Made by a program: the position numbers and the translations under genes | The notes under the pieces: generated by a model | Seen by the model: the letters and a program-made list of their open reading frames with translations, nothing else | What the model was told of the DNA's origin: nothing | Database searches by the model: none | DNA from: Ooceraea biroi | Lineage: Eukaryota; Arthropoda; Insecta; Hymenoptera; Formicidae | Direction of reading: 5' to 3' | Length of the DNA stretch: 64,000 nucleotides | NCBI RefSeq assembly: GCF_003672135.1 | Contig: NC_039508.1 | Coordinates: 7,502,001-7,566,000 of the forward strand | Shown here: positions 10,062 through 22,399 of the stretch, one piece after another | How the letters are laid out: every line of letters begins with the position of its first letter | Position numbering within the stretch: the first letter of the stretch is position 1

Positions 10062-11136
10062 GGGTAGGGTGACCAAATTCGGATCAGATACCAAATGTGG
10101 ATCAAAAATTTGACAGGTCGCTGATTTAGTGAATTTTACAATTATTCGCTTAAATGTTGCTCTCTCGTACGTTAACAACCTTATTCTATACTATCGCTAT
10201 TATAAAAGGCATCAACGATGTTTTATTTCCGCTAAACTAGGAAAGAAAATATAAAGCATATAAATGACAGTAAATATGACAACTCAATTGAAGCGTCTTT
10301 CGAAGATACGTAAATAATTTCACTCTTACTTTCGATTCACTTACAAATATTTTTATGAAAATTTTCAGAAAGTTACAAAAAGATATAAACTTTCGAATTT
10401 TCAAGTCTTTTGATTCTGTTTAATATGAAGAAAAAAATGCGGATGGTACTGAAATCTCACATTTGCCGGTGCCATAACCTTTCACTATTTGCTACAAATA
10501 GTTAAAAATCGACGTTTTATCCATAATATTGTCTTTCTGCAAGAATTATTTTAATGGCAAATACTAAAAAGAACTTCTGAATGTTTTGTTACTTTTTAGT
10601 TTATAAGTTTTAAAAAAGTTTACTCTTTCTTTTTCTCTGTTTTCAAGATAGATATTATTATGTTATAATTTAATGTTGAAATTTCAGCGTCTCATTTTGT
10701 GTTATCAATTAATGTTGTCAATTATATAAAGTTGCAAATAAAATTTCGTCAATTTAAAGAGATTTGAAATTTTTATCCGCTTTTGGACCCGTGCCCAAAT
10801 GCGAATCAGTTGTTATATTTCTGTTTTGAAAATAGTGCACTGAATATCCAGCTACACATTTTCTCTATAGATTTTTATCTATCGCAAATACCTGAAGACC
10901 AAGACATTCCGTTGCTGATCCAAATTTGGTCCCCGGGTCTTAATGCGGTTCAAATTCAGGGGTACAATTAAACTTGTCTCCTGCTTTTCAGAAGAAACTG
11001 ATTAAATTACCTCTTTGGAATTTCATAGAGGATATTATAAGCAACATTTCCATGTTGAACAAATTTCACTAAGAGCAACTGTTTTCAACGGAGAGAAGGG
11101 TTTTTAAAATCTGATCCGAATTTGGTCACCCTACCC
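10062..11136. mobile_element. TIR element, GGGTAGGGTGACC ends, non-autonomous
   Basis: The ends gggtagggtgaccaaattcg and the complement are flanked by TA on both sides, giving a 1.07 kb element. No transposase is recognised. A 62-codon open frame at 10783-10971 has no recognisable domain. Likely a non-autonomous TA-targeting DNA transposon. Confidence 0.82.
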
Positions 11137-11230
11137 TATTGGAAGCACGCACGTAGTACACATACATACAGAGCAAGAGTAATTTAATTTTTTTAATCAA
11201 CATTAACAACAGTTAATATAAATTTACAAT

Positions 11231-11924
11231 ACGTTTACAATGATAAAAGTCTCCGAAAGAACGAAACCCCACCTAATTGGCTGAGAATCTACATTGAAGG
11301 CGCTTTTATCGAAAACGCGTTCTGCATATGACCTTATGACGACGTTCAACTTGCACACTTTCAGTGCTATTAGCGTCAGTCTATCTTTATTACTCATTCA
11401 ATATAGAACAAAGATAGACTGATGCTAAAACACGCGCGAAAACACGCTGCGCGAACGCATCTTATATGAGCAAGTAGAACCGAATGGACGAGGTTATTAG
11501 CATGTGCATATTTTTATTATTTTTGTTATTTTGTTTATTTTACAAGTATCCGCTGAAGAGGATTCATAGCAGGATCGAAACGTTTAACGAATATCGTACT
11601 ACTTCTACTATCATACTTGTAAAATAAACAACAAAAATAATAAAAATATATGCACATGCTAATAACCTCGTCCATTCGGTTCTACTTGCTCATATAAGAT
11701 GCGTTCGCGCAGCGTATTTTCGCGCGTGTTTTAGCATCAGTCTATCTTTGTTCTATATTGAATGAGTAATAAAGATAGACGCTAATAGCACTGAAAGCGT
11801 GCAAGTTGAACGTCGCCATAAGGTTATATGCAGAACGCGCTTTCGATAAAAGCGCCTTCAATGTAGATTCTCAGCCAATTAGGTGGGGTTTCGTTCTTTC
11901 GGAGACTTTTATCATTGTAAACGT
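11231..11924. repeat. 0.7-kb near-perfect palindrome with PLE-type motif at its tip
   Basis: Arms 11231-11549 and 11614-11924 are inverted copies (for example gtctccgaaagaacgaaacc in the left arm). The 64-bp spacer holds a hammerhead-like CTGAAGAG...GAAACG motif as found in PLE tails. No coding sequence is seen. Confidence 0.88.
11551..11592 (+). ncRNA. Hammerhead-like motif at palindrome tip (copy 3)
   Basis: This copy has the canonical core CTGAAGA, an extra G, a 5-bp stem GATTC/GGATC with loop atagca, then GAAACGTT. Stem I is poor next to the core. Of the motifs in the window it is the only one with both C3 and G8. Confidence 0.45.
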
Positions 11925-14280
11925 GTTTTGAATATAAGTCATAGCTTAATAGAATCAAACCTCTGATTAGAATTTATAGAATTATATGTTTTATGTATAG
12001 AATTATAAAAAATTATGTATAGAATTTTCACTGTCACTAAATTTATGTATTTGTGATTGTTTTCAGTAATGAATGTAGAGGAAAAACGCTGAAACTAACA
12101 TAGACCTCCTTAAATAGACATACCCCTATTGCTCAGAAAGTAAATGTTACACTTTATCAAAACTAATATCAACGCGATCTATTTAGTTAATTAAGAACTC
12201 ACGTATTAAGAACTCATAATTTATATATTTCTTGTTACATGCTTTCTAAACATATTTTATTTTTATTTTTATCTTTATTACTTTTTTTGCCGTACGATTT
12301 CAAGGATTTAGAATTTAGAAAATTTGAGAGTTTGCCATAAACCGACATACTCTATATTAAAACTCTATATTAAATTTAAAATAAATTTTTATAATAAATA
12401 TAGGGGGTGTTTCATTATATTTTCTAATTATACTTTATTTACATATCAATATAATACAATACTATCAATATATTAAGAAAATAAAAAAATGATCATAGAA
12501 AGCTATAGTAAAACATTAGCGTGACACAAATATACTCTGGTGCGTGCGTGCGCGCGCGTGTGTGTATATATTATTGTGTGTATATAGTATATTATTATTT
12601 TATAAAATGTATGTATGTACACAAATATTTCATAAAATCGGAATATTTTAATAAAACTGATTTTAAAAATAAAATAAAATAAAATTTTTTTAATTAAATC
12701 AATCTAATATTTAATTAGTCATATCTAATTATAACATGCATACATGCATAATAATTTTCTAAATAATTTTATCGTAATATGATAAATTAAATTAAATTCT
12801 CGAATCCTCGATAATTCAATGGAAAAAAGAATCTTAACTGTATAGATTAAAACAATTAGACTTGTGTATTATATATTTAAGTATTCATGAATCTATAGTA
12901 AATAAAGAAAGTCATGAATCTCATTGTGTTATAAATGTATGGTTGAATTATTCTAAAGAATCACTATATTTTGTTTCCTATGCATGCATAAATATCGTTC
13001 ATATATAATTATACTTACAAAACGCAGTGCAGATGCAGATAAGATTCAGTTAGCCTAAAGATGGATGTATTATTGCAGATAGTAGATAGAATGTGACTTA
13101 CTACTGCGACTAATATGTTTGCTTTTATGATCAAAATTTTAGATTTTTGCTTATATAACTTTAATTGATCTACTGATTATATATTCACTATGAAACTATA
13201 ATATAAAAGAAGACAACATTTGAATTTGTATCGAACTTATGTCGAATCGTATTCCACTGTCCACTGTTCGTCGCCGTATGTTGCAGCTTTTATACGTGGA
13301 AGATGGATGATTCACAATCAATAACTGAAGCAGTGTGTCCTAGATGGCGACAGGCGTAAGCAATAAGATTGAATAAGATTCTTTTTAGAAAGAATCGATC
13401 GTCATAAATTGGATTGAAGATTTTTATATCCAAAGTAACTTAAATGAATATTTCTTTATTTCTTTATTAAATATATATTCTTTATTAAATACATATAAAT
13501 ATTTACGTCATGTATATAACAATTATAAATACAAATAAAAACGTAGATTATGCCTTAGAAAGATATGAAAAATTTAAAGCGTAATCTATACTTTTTCTAT
13601 ATGCTTTAGAAATAAGTTTTTCTTTTCAAAAAGCAAGAAGAAAAATAATATATAGTAATAATAAATATAAAATAATAAGAAATAAATATAAAACAAGAAG
13701 TTGGAAGAAATATAAAATAATAAAAATAAATATACAAGAAGTTGGATGTTAAAAATAATTTATTAGTTGGTTAGCAGACTTAAACCTATCATGTTGGTTC
13801 TAACTTACAGCAGATAACACAAGTTTCGTGAAATTTCTAATTTTTAAATTTCGCAAAACCGAAAATTTGAAACCATTTTTTTATTATTATTATTAATTTT
13901 TCTTTCTCTAATTTTTCGAATTAAATATTTCATCTAATTCACATTTCTTAAATATTACTGTGAAATAAATATAACCAAGCCATTTAAGAAGCATTTATAA
14001 ATGTTTAAACATTTTTATTTTTATCTTCTTCTGTCATTTATCATGATTTCTTGTTTATATTTCGAAATTATCTTTTTTCTTAATTTTCCCTTTTTTGAAT
14101 ATTTTCTTATTTATTTATTGTTACATTTTCTAATTATTTTCTAATAAAGTATTCATTGTAAATATCAGCGATATATTATAATCTTTATTTTTAGTACAAA
14201 ATAACGCGACATCTGTGAATTCTACGAAACTTTATTTCTCGGAAACGTCAAGAATTTTTTTCAAGATAGTTTTCAGTTTC
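11925..14280. other. 2.3 kb AT-rich region without a recognised gene
   Basis: I see only microsatellites (a gcgtgcgcgcgcgtgtgtgt run at 12541-12565), A/T-rich tracts at 13420-13750 and no long open frame. It lies downstream of the minus-strand gene that ends at 14281, so it may include its 3' flank. Confidence 0.5.
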
Positions 14281-15177
14281 TTATAGACTGTTATTGATAA
14301 CAGCTTGATCTTCCAACACCTTCGTCAATTCCCTGTACAATTTTTCTGCTTGAGCGTCTAATTGGATTGATATCGGGACGATAATGTTTTGCAAACTTTC
14401 CATCGTCTCCAATCTCGGCATCTTTCCCTCTTTGTTGGATTCCTTATATTTATGTGGAACAAAAAATGTCTTAAATTAAATTAAAGCAAAATTTACGCAG
14501 GATACTATAATAAATTATCATAATAATCATTAATGTAGTCGTATAAAAAAATCGTCTGCATGAAGCACGGAGTATCATTTATAAACGATAAAATATAAAA
14601 TATCGTTTATTTATAGACATTTTTTAATTTAATTAAATTTAATTACTGACGCCGTGCCTCAATAATATCATGCAGGCGATTTTTTTATATGACAACATTA
14701 ATGATTATTATGATAATTTATTATAGCATCCTGCGTAAAGTTTGCTTTGTTTGTGAAGAGCATCGATACTTGAACATTTGAAAAAGTACACTGTCGCAAG
14801 TACCACTAAACAAACTTGTTTGATGAATAATTTGTTGGCAAGCGAGCTTATATGAGGTGGAAATACAAAAGATATTTTTTCAGAATCCTTCATACAGTTA
14901 AATAAGAAACATCTTGCATTTCTAATGTGACATGTCTCACGTTCAATCTTGGATTCTTCTCGAATCGTCTAATTACTTCGCAGATTTCAGTTATTTCTGC
15001 TTCGTCCTTAATTAACTGTATTAGAAGATGATAAAGATTCCGTTTCTCTAAGTGGACAATGGATCAAAATAAAGCTATGTTTATCAACAAGATATCGTTT
15101 TTGAGAAAAAGTTTCTTGATAAAGGTGTTGAGTTTCCCTGCAGTTTCTATTAACTCGCTCATATATGTAGTGGATAT
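14281..15177 (-). pseudogene. Unrecognised helical gene, last two exons
   Basis: Two exons join in phase 0. The upstream one is 15177-14896 (94 codons; starts after CAG|, donor ACT|GTATGA) and reads ISTTYMSELIETAGKLNTF, LEKRNLYHLLIQLIKDEAEI, FEKNPRLNVRHVTLEMQD. The last one is 14442-14281 (acceptor ATAAG|; KMPRLETMESLQNIIVPISI, QAEKLYRELTKVLEDQ, then TAA). The composition suggests a helical or coiled-coil C-terminus. An in-frame TGA at 15065-15063 interrupts the first exon, where TGG would fit. With that stop, and with a hAT element inserted 18 bp beyond the acceptor, it is probably non-functional; a sequencing error would change this. I do not recognise the family. Confidence 0.5.
14484..14760. 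repeat. Hairpin MITE in the last intron
   Basis: The inverted arms include gtataaaaaaatcgtctgca / tgcaggcgatttttttatat; outside these, about 50 bp (gcaggatactataataaatt) are also mirrored. The inner loop has its own hairpin (ataaacgataaaatat...atatcgtttat). Confidence 0.82.
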
Positions 15178-15564
15178 CTGCTCATTCTATGTTAAAAGCA
15201 GAGCCGGGACTAGACATTTTGGCACCCGAAGCCAAAGATAAAAATGCGCCCCCTAGTAACAAAATAATATTTCTTTTTTTTAATATAAAATATAATAAAA
15301 CATAATTTTTATTAGCAACATTTAATATATTAATATTAATTTTATTGAAACATAACAAGTGTACAGGTATACGTTACAAACATACTGATATATCTATACA
15401 TGTATTATGTATACATGTATATACGAATAAACAGAACATAGTTACTAATCATAGCAAAATCAGAATATGTATGTGTGTATGTGTATACTATACATTTTTA
15501 CATTTATATAGATAATATTTCTTGTAAAAATCACAAAAAATGCATTTTTAAAAAATAATTTTAA

Positions 15565-16475
15565 AGTAATACTTTTCGTGCTTTAATAGCCGCAAAATCA
15601 TTAATTATTTTATCAAAATTTATATCCTTACATATTTCTTTTTCAATTGAAAGAATTCCCATATTTGATAATTTTTTTGACTTAGAGATGATCTTAAATA
15701 ATTTTTTATTAACTTTAACTTACTGAAACTTCTTTCACATGAAGCCACTGTTCCGGAATAGTTAAGAATATTCTTGATGCTACCTCCAAGTTCGGATATG
15801 GTTCGGTTAAAGAATAATTATGAATTAATTTTAAGACATCTAAAATAGAAGCTGATTTTATATTAAGCAATATTGATGTCGCATGTTGTTTGAAGCTTGA
15901 AATTTCAGAAGAAATTTTAATTGCGTTTAGATCATTTTCATACTTTAAAGCTAAATTTCATTTTCATACTTTAAAACTAAATTTATTGCTGCATTTTGTA
16001 GTTCGAAAACACTAATTGTTGATAACTTATGGCCTAATAAGAAATCAAAATCTGATGATACTTCGTATAGCTTTTCATATCTCCAATGTAATTCAGAAAT
16101 AAGTACATCTAATACTTTCTTTATTTCGATTTCATACAACTGTTTGGCAGAAAAATTATTATCTTCATCTTCCGTCTCGTAAAAATTTAATCTTTTTGCT
16201 TTTCTTTTTCTTTTTTCTGAGAATTCAGAAGATATATTTAAACTTTCTGCTATTTTCCCACAATTTTCATAAATATACTCTATATTACTTTCTCTCATTT
16301 CTTCTAAATATAATTTTAATCCTTTAATCAATTGACTATCTTGAAACACAGTAACATTTTTAGCTTTTAAAGCTTTATTAACTCATTCTACTTGACAAAG
16401 AATGATATTCCATGTAGATAAACTGAAGCTGGGATACGTAATATTACAAGTTAAATTACCAAGCAATAATAATAC
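15565..16475 (-). pseudogene. hAT transposase C-terminal half, ZMYM1-like
   Basis: Minus-strand pieces read VNKALKAKNVTVFQDSQLIK, then YLEEMRESNIEYIYENCGKI, a basic stretch KRKRKAKRL and LHWRYEKLYEVSSDFDFLLG (main block 16349-15951). The final dimerisation region, LSNMGILSIEKEICKDINFD then KIINDFAAIKARK, lies near 15690-15570 after frameshifts around 15720-15780. This is typical of the hAT group related to ZMYM1/TTF-type zinc-finger transposases. The BED/zinc-finger N-terminus and the first catalytic part are missing, so only the tail of the gene survives, with stops near 16392 and 15950. Confidence 0.82.
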
Positions 16476-16504
16476 TGATGCTAATGAGCATTTTAAAACG
16501 CTGT

Positions 16505-16548
16505 AAAGAATTTATTGCGAAAAATACCCCAGCCAAGGTTCGAACTTA
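16505..16548 (-). repeat. tRNA-like 3' fragment (SINE piece)
   Basis: Minus strand reads aagttcgaaccttggctggg followed by gtatttttcgcaataaa. The same tail (accccagc...ttcgaac with ttgcgaaaaata) occurs at 34760-34818, indicating a tRNA-derived retroposon family. Confidence 0.5.
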
Positions 16549-17400
16549 CAAGGAAAGGTACGGAAGTGTCCCTCTCCGATTTTGATGAGCTTTGAATATG
16601 TTGTTTTCCAGCTCAAAATAAGCGACACGTATTTTTTTATACGTGCCCTAACTCACTTTTAGGGGGTTAAACACCCCTTTGAAAAAGTCGGTGTTTATCT
16701 TTCGAGGCGAATATCTTGGAAATTATTAAAGATAGAAAAATTGTTTTCGAATAAAAAATTAATGGCTTTGAGAGTACTTTAAAAGAGAATAAGGAAAAAA
16801 ATCTTTTAGTTTTTTATTTTTCAAAATACCCCCACCACTCATTACTTTTTTTCAGAATTTTGAAATTTTTTCTCACCAATAGAAAGCTTATTTTTTTACG
16901 AATTCAACCATGTATAATAAAGTTGCGTTCCGAGAAATCATTTTCGAGAATTAATTACAAACGCCTCCGTATATACGCTATTTGTGCCCGTCCATGTGAC
17001 CGATTTCTTTACGCAACACATTTTGTCCGCATCTTCTCTTAATAACAGATGACTACATCATAACTGGTAAAACATATTTTGTAACGAACAAAAGAGAACT
17101 TTAATATGTCAAAAGTCAAGTTGAATGCGTCGTGTAACAGATTACTATGCGGCGAGACTAATTTTAGATGCTTCCTTCATTAATAACAATAGACGGATAG
17201 ATGTATACATTACATGTTGCACTTATTTATTACTTATTGTTTTAGGTAGAAATGATATTAATATCTTAAGACATCATAGATCGCAGCTATTTCTATAACT
17301 TTAATTTAAAATCTACGGAAAAGATGAAATAGGTGGAAAAATTGAATTGTAGTAGAACAATACAAGAACGTTGTAAGTGATATGAAATAGATAATGTAGA

Positions 17401-17427
17401 CATATATATATATATATATATATATAT
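17401..17427. repeat. (TA)n microsatellite, mirrored in the other arm
   Basis: A pure TA run; the matching run in the right arm is 22363-22397 and longer, so the arms have begun to diverge only in repeat number here. Confidence 0.9.
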
Positions 17428-18665
17428 CATTTGAGCAGTAGTATAAAATGCCGTCACTTTGCCAGCGTCACTCTAGTGCGTTACACTGTCTTATCGTGTA
17501 CTATTATCAGTGTGAATTATTAATAGCTACGAGTAGTAGGTATGTATTGATATTTTGAAAATGTCTACTAATCTTTATATTTTTTTTTTACAATTTTATA
17601 ATTTTATTATTTTTTGTCAAATATAATATAAATTTATATTAGTCATGTTTTTCTTACAGTATAGCAAAGATATTTCTTGGTACTTCGGATCTTTTGTAGA
17701 AAATATATAGAAAATACGCAGACATTTATGTATTACGTTATTCAACTTCTTTATTGAAACAGACCTCCCTTGAAAAATAAAGATTTTAAAAAAGGTACAC
17801 AATACTATGTATGCTTGTTATTAAAATGAGAATAAAATAAAATATTTATTTAAATGCCGTATTATAATGTAAATACAATAAAATGTGTTACTATTCTTTA
17901 AGCACGATTATTAATTATGTTTTAAACATGTATGCATGTATGTACGTAATTTATTATGTATAATTTTTAAAGCAAAATGCAATTCAATCCGAGAAACGTC
18001 ATAATACTGCTGTTTACTGCTGCTACTTTTAATTTGCCACAAACTCCTGTTACAAATGAGGAAATGGAAGTAAAAGAGAAAATAGAAAACATGCTGCAAA
18101 AAATGTACGAGGATAAATACGAAATTGAAGAAGATTCTCTTGATTTTGAAAATTCATTTGATATACCTGAAACATACCCACATAGAAATTAGCATCCAGT
18201 GGATGTCCATGAAACCTCCATAGCTCCATGGGATATACATCTCCATAGTGGAAGTCAGATACACGTCCATTAGAGGTCCATCCTATCTCCATAATAGATG
18301 TCCTCTACAAATCCATTGCAGATGTCCATTAGACATCCATTATGGATGTATAATAGATTTATTAAACATATAGAGTATTTCCAATAACCTAATATTTAAG
18401 TTTCATTATTAATTACAATTTTTCAGCTAATTTTGTTTAACATTTAGAAATTCACAATATTATAGAATTTATTTTTAATTATTAATAATATATGTATATA
18501 ATTGAAGTTATTCTTACATAAATTTACATCCACCGAAAATCTGTAATGGACGTCCATTAGACGTATGTCATGGAGATTCGGAACATCCAGTAGAGATCCA
18601 CTAGACATCCATTAGACGGCTACTAGAAATCCATAGTTCTGCCTTGCACGTCCAGTGTCTGTATT

Positions 18666-18814
18666 AAGGCAGGAGCACAAACTTTTGCATAAGCGCATAA
18701 ACAGATGCATAAGGAATTTGATTGGTCCATTTCCTTATGCACATGCTTATAGACCAATCAAATTTCTTATGCATCTTTTTATGCGCTTATGCAAAAGTCT
18801 GTGCTCCTGCCTTT
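18666..18814. repeat. Hairpin MITE, AAGGCAGGAGCACA ends
   Basis: The arms aaggcaggagcacaaacttt and the complement enclose a shorter palindrome (cataaggaatttgattggt / accaatcaaatttcttatg). It is nested in the repeat-rich element. Confidence 0.88.
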
Positions 18815-19177
18815 AGACGTCTTTAAAGACGTCTATTAGACGTACCGTGGATCATTAATAGAAGATTCACGGAACCTCGGTGGACGATTAATGTACGTCC
18901 CATGGACCATTAATGGAAGGTTCATAGAGCCTCGATGGACGACTAACCGACGTTTCGTGGCATCGAGGTTCCATGAAGCTTCCATTAATGATCCACGGAA
19001 CGTCTAATAGACGTCCACCGATGCTCCATGAACCGTCCATAAATGATCCACGGATCGTCGGTTAGTCGTCTATCGAGGCTCCATGAAGCTTCCATTAATG
19101 ATCCACGGAACGTCTAATAGACGTCCATTGATGCTCCATGAACCGTCCATTAATGATCCACGGAACGTCGGTTAGTC

Positions 19178-19950
19178 CCCAGGCAGCACATGTTAATCTA
19201 ATATATGTTTCTTAGACGCATCTAATGTCTAAGAAACATAAAGTACCATTTAAGAAATGGTTTAAATAGAAACCGTTTTTAGACCTAAATTTTAAAAACG
19301 TATTTTTCACGTTTCCACAAAAACGAAAAATGTGTTTTATTAAATTGATTCAAAATTATATAATTAATATAGAAAAAAATAGTAATTTCTACTTAATTTG
19401 CGAGTATTAATTATTTTTACATCATACGTTTCAATGTACTCGATTATGGAACAAGAGACAAAAATCAACATAAGTGTGTGTGTGAGATTCCCGCCTCTGA
19501 TTCACCAAGCGACCGATAGATGGCCAGGCCAGGCGTGACGTTCTCGCAAGAAACATTTGCGTTATCACCTTATAAATAACCATCCGGAAAACCGATCCAG
19601 TACTCTTTTCTTCTTCTTTTCTTTTGAAATCATTATTGCTTGAAGTGATATCTCATTCTAAAAGAGTGAGATTTCACTACACGAAATTTAGAGAGTAATT
19701 CATAAAATATAAAAATCTAGTTTTTTACAAAAATGTGACTTAACTCTGTCTATCTTTGAGGCACTGATATATAGAATTGATAAATCTTTTTCTGATGGTT
19801 TCTGAAACGTTTTTTCCCGAAAAAGAAACGTTTCTCTTAACGTTTTTTCGTTGGACATTTTTCTCCTAAATAAACGTTTCAATAAAATGGTTATGAAACG
19901 TTACGTTAAAACGTTTATAACGGCTTTGAAACCAATGTGTGCTGCCTGGG
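19178..19950. repeat. TIR element, CCCAGGCAGCACA ends
   Basis: The 13-bp TIRs cccaggcagcaca / tgtgctgcctggg bound 0.77 kb of AT-rich sequence with further internal inverted repeats (aaacgttt strings near 19850-19910). No transposase. It is the innermost level of the nest. Confidence 0.78.
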
Positions 19951-22078
19951 TCGTCCTTCGAGGCTCCATGAAGCTTCCATTAATGATCCACGGAACGTCG
20001 GTTAGTCGTCCACCGAGGCTCCGTGAACCCTCTATTAATGATCCACAAAACGTCCAATCGACGTCCCATGGACGTCTATGAAGATGTCTAATGGAGGTCC
20101 ATTGGACGTGCGCAAAGCGGAACTATGGATTTCTAGTGGCTGTATATTGGATGTCTAAAGGACGTCCACTGGATAGTCTGAACCTCCATGACAGACGTCC
20201 ATTGGACGTCAAATGGAGGTTTTCGTTTTATGTGGGTAACCAGTAGCAGAGGAAGAAGAAAATTAGAACGAAATAACATATGTAAAGGAAATGATATGTG
20301 TAAATGATGATATTCCAATTGAATATAAAAGAAATGCTGTTGAGTTTTGGAAACCTGTTAATTCAATTAAGACAAAACTTCTCGAGTCTGTGAAACATAG
20401 ATTTCGGAAAGTTACATCCTTACGCCAATTACGAAGATGACAAGAACAAGTGAATAGAGGTGGAACTAGATTGCAGAAGCTGAAAGAAATTGCATCATCT
20501 ACATTAGAGAAATTCAAAGAAGGTCTTGAGAAAGGAGTAATTATTCATGACACTGATATTACTCGATGGGCCCTGAAAGCGCAACAGGAAATAAATGCAC
20601 CAGGATTTACAGCATCAATTGGATGGGTAAAAAGATTTAAGCTAGCACATAATATTGTTTCCCGAAAAATTACAAAATTTGTTACAAAAAAAACTTTGCA
20701 ATCAAAAGAAAATCTGATAACCGAAAGCAATAGGTTTATTGACAATGTTAAAGATTATATTACGCGCTATGGACTTGAAAATGTTTATAATTCAGATCAA
20801 AGCGGATTTCAATTAGAATTTCACTCTGATCGTTCTTTAGCAATCCAAGGTACAAAAAAGGTTGAGTGCACGGCACAGTCGATATCGGCAACTACACATA
20901 GTTACACTATACAACCGACAATTTCAGCTGATGGTAGATTATTATCGCCTCTTTTTATTGTTTTAAAAGAACGCACTGGATCATTCGGTCCGAGAGTACA
21001 AGAAGTAATGTTTAGAGAAAACAATATTTATGTTATGGCTTCTCAATCTGGAAAATTAACATCACATCATTTTGAGATTTGGTTAAGAGAAGTTTATTTT
21101 CCAAATGTTGGTTCTAAATCGGTTTTGTTACTGGATTCTTGGAGTGGACATTGTTCAAATGTAATTGCACGAAATAAACCAGAATCTGCAGAAGATGCAT
21201 TTTTTCTAACTATACCAGCAGGGACAACGGGTCGAATACAACCATTAGATGTGTATGGTTTTCGCTTGTGGAAAAATTTTATAAAACATTTTTCGGATAT
21301 TGTCATACTTCTAGATTTAGAAATCAACCTTCATTCGCGAGATGCCATTTTAAAATTACAATCATTAACAAATTTTCAATTTTCATCACCAAGATTTAGA
21401 AATGTATTTAAATATGCATGGTATAAAAGCGGTTATATAGAACATAGACCAACGGAATTTGAAACGCCAGTTGACTTTTGTTTTAAAAAAAATTTTTAAC
21501 CGACATGCGATGTTTGCGGTGGTATTGCTATAATTACTTGCGCATGGTGTAAGAAATCTCTTTGTATACAACATTTCTTTCATGACCATCATCTTTGTTA
21601 TAATTTTGACCCATAAATATTTACATTATTCCAAATTGTATTAACAATTTGTTTTATTTGTAATTTTGTTTCAATATTGTTACACAATACATTATATTAC
21701 ATATTATAACAAAATTGTTTATTTTCATCAATAAAAACATTGATAAAATATATATAATTTAATAAACAAATATATAATATAATATATGTGTGTTTATTTC
21801 TATTTTTCCCTTATACTATTCTTCGACCAAACTAGAAGATAGGTGCAGACTTCCATTACCAGGGCTCCCATAGCACATGCCTGTACTTCCTCGTTATTAC
21901 CGTACTCCTTTTACAATTAGTTGCAAACTAAAATTGTAAGTTAAAATTGTAAAAAAATTATTATATTTTGATACATATTACTTTTTTATTTTATTATTTA
22001 AATTATATAAGTATTTAAAGTTTAGTTACCTTTCTTGAAAAAAATCTTAATTTTCATTTACGTATTATTCATCCTGAC

Positions 22079-22310
22079 TCATCGATGACTTTCATCTCTA
22101 CTATCTCTATTACGTATAAATTCTACACGATTTCTTAACTGTCCAATATCTCTGCTATGCTCTCCAGCATTATGAACAGATCTGATCTCTGTTCTATTTT
22201 CTAATAAACATTTTAATAAATATTCTCTGCCATAATGCTGCTCTTGCCCATTAATAGCAAAAGGTCGTACAAAACATACTGCGATAATAGTACATGATAA
22301 AACAATGGTA
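22079..22310 (-). CDS. Short second reading frame of the long-TIR element
   Basis: The minus strand is open from the right arm to TGA 22079-22081, reading SCTIIAVCFVRPFAINGQEQ, HYGREYLLKCLLENRTEIRS and a charged tail GQLRNRVEFIRNRDSRDESH. It looks like real coding sequence by composition, but no family is recognised and no ATG is obvious. It faces the transposase gene, so the element may have carried two convergent genes. Confidence 0.35.
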
Positions 22311-22362
22311 ACGTACTAGAGTGACGCTGGCAAAGTGACGGCATTTTATACTACTGCTCAAA

Positions 22363-22399
<37 letters not shown>

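Larger units (their letters stand above)
18177..20236. mobile_element. TIR element dense in GTCCATTAGACGTC-type repeats
   Basis: Ends CCCACATAGAA and TTTTATGTGGG with TA on both sides; it interrupts the transposase reading frame. The interior is built of many short copies, both orientations, of motifs such as ccattaatgatccacggaac, gtccattagacg and gaggctccatgaa. Such dense subterminal repeats usually bind the transposase in trans. No coding region of its own. Confidence 0.82.
17977..21616 (+). pseudogene. Pogo/Tigger-like DDE transposase, split by an insertion
   Basis: The acidic N-terminal part is 17977-18174 (NEEMEVKEKIENMLQKMYED, DSLDFENSFDIPET). A 2.06 kb element then interrupts it, and the frame resumes at about 20238. 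Next come VNDDIPIEYKRNAVEFWKP (an HTH), a TGA near 20438 in place of a probable Trp, then the intact block 20450-21499: a CENP-B-type HTH (PGFTASIGWVKRFKLAHNIV) and catalytic Asp in VYNSDQSGF, VLLLDSWSGHC and RIQPLDVYGF. There are 37 residues between the second and third Asp. After TAA 21497-21499, a Cys/His tail reads CDVCGGIAIITCAWCKKSLC then IQHFFHDHHLC (stop 21614-21616), possibly zinc-binding. The family is pogo-like by motif order, but the spacing and the long TIRs are unusual. Confidence 0.8.

Noticed and set aside
16860..17042. 60-codon frame present identically at 22938-22756
   Set aside because: Both are the same stretch of the inverted arms of the long-TIR element; duplication by the element, not gene conservation.
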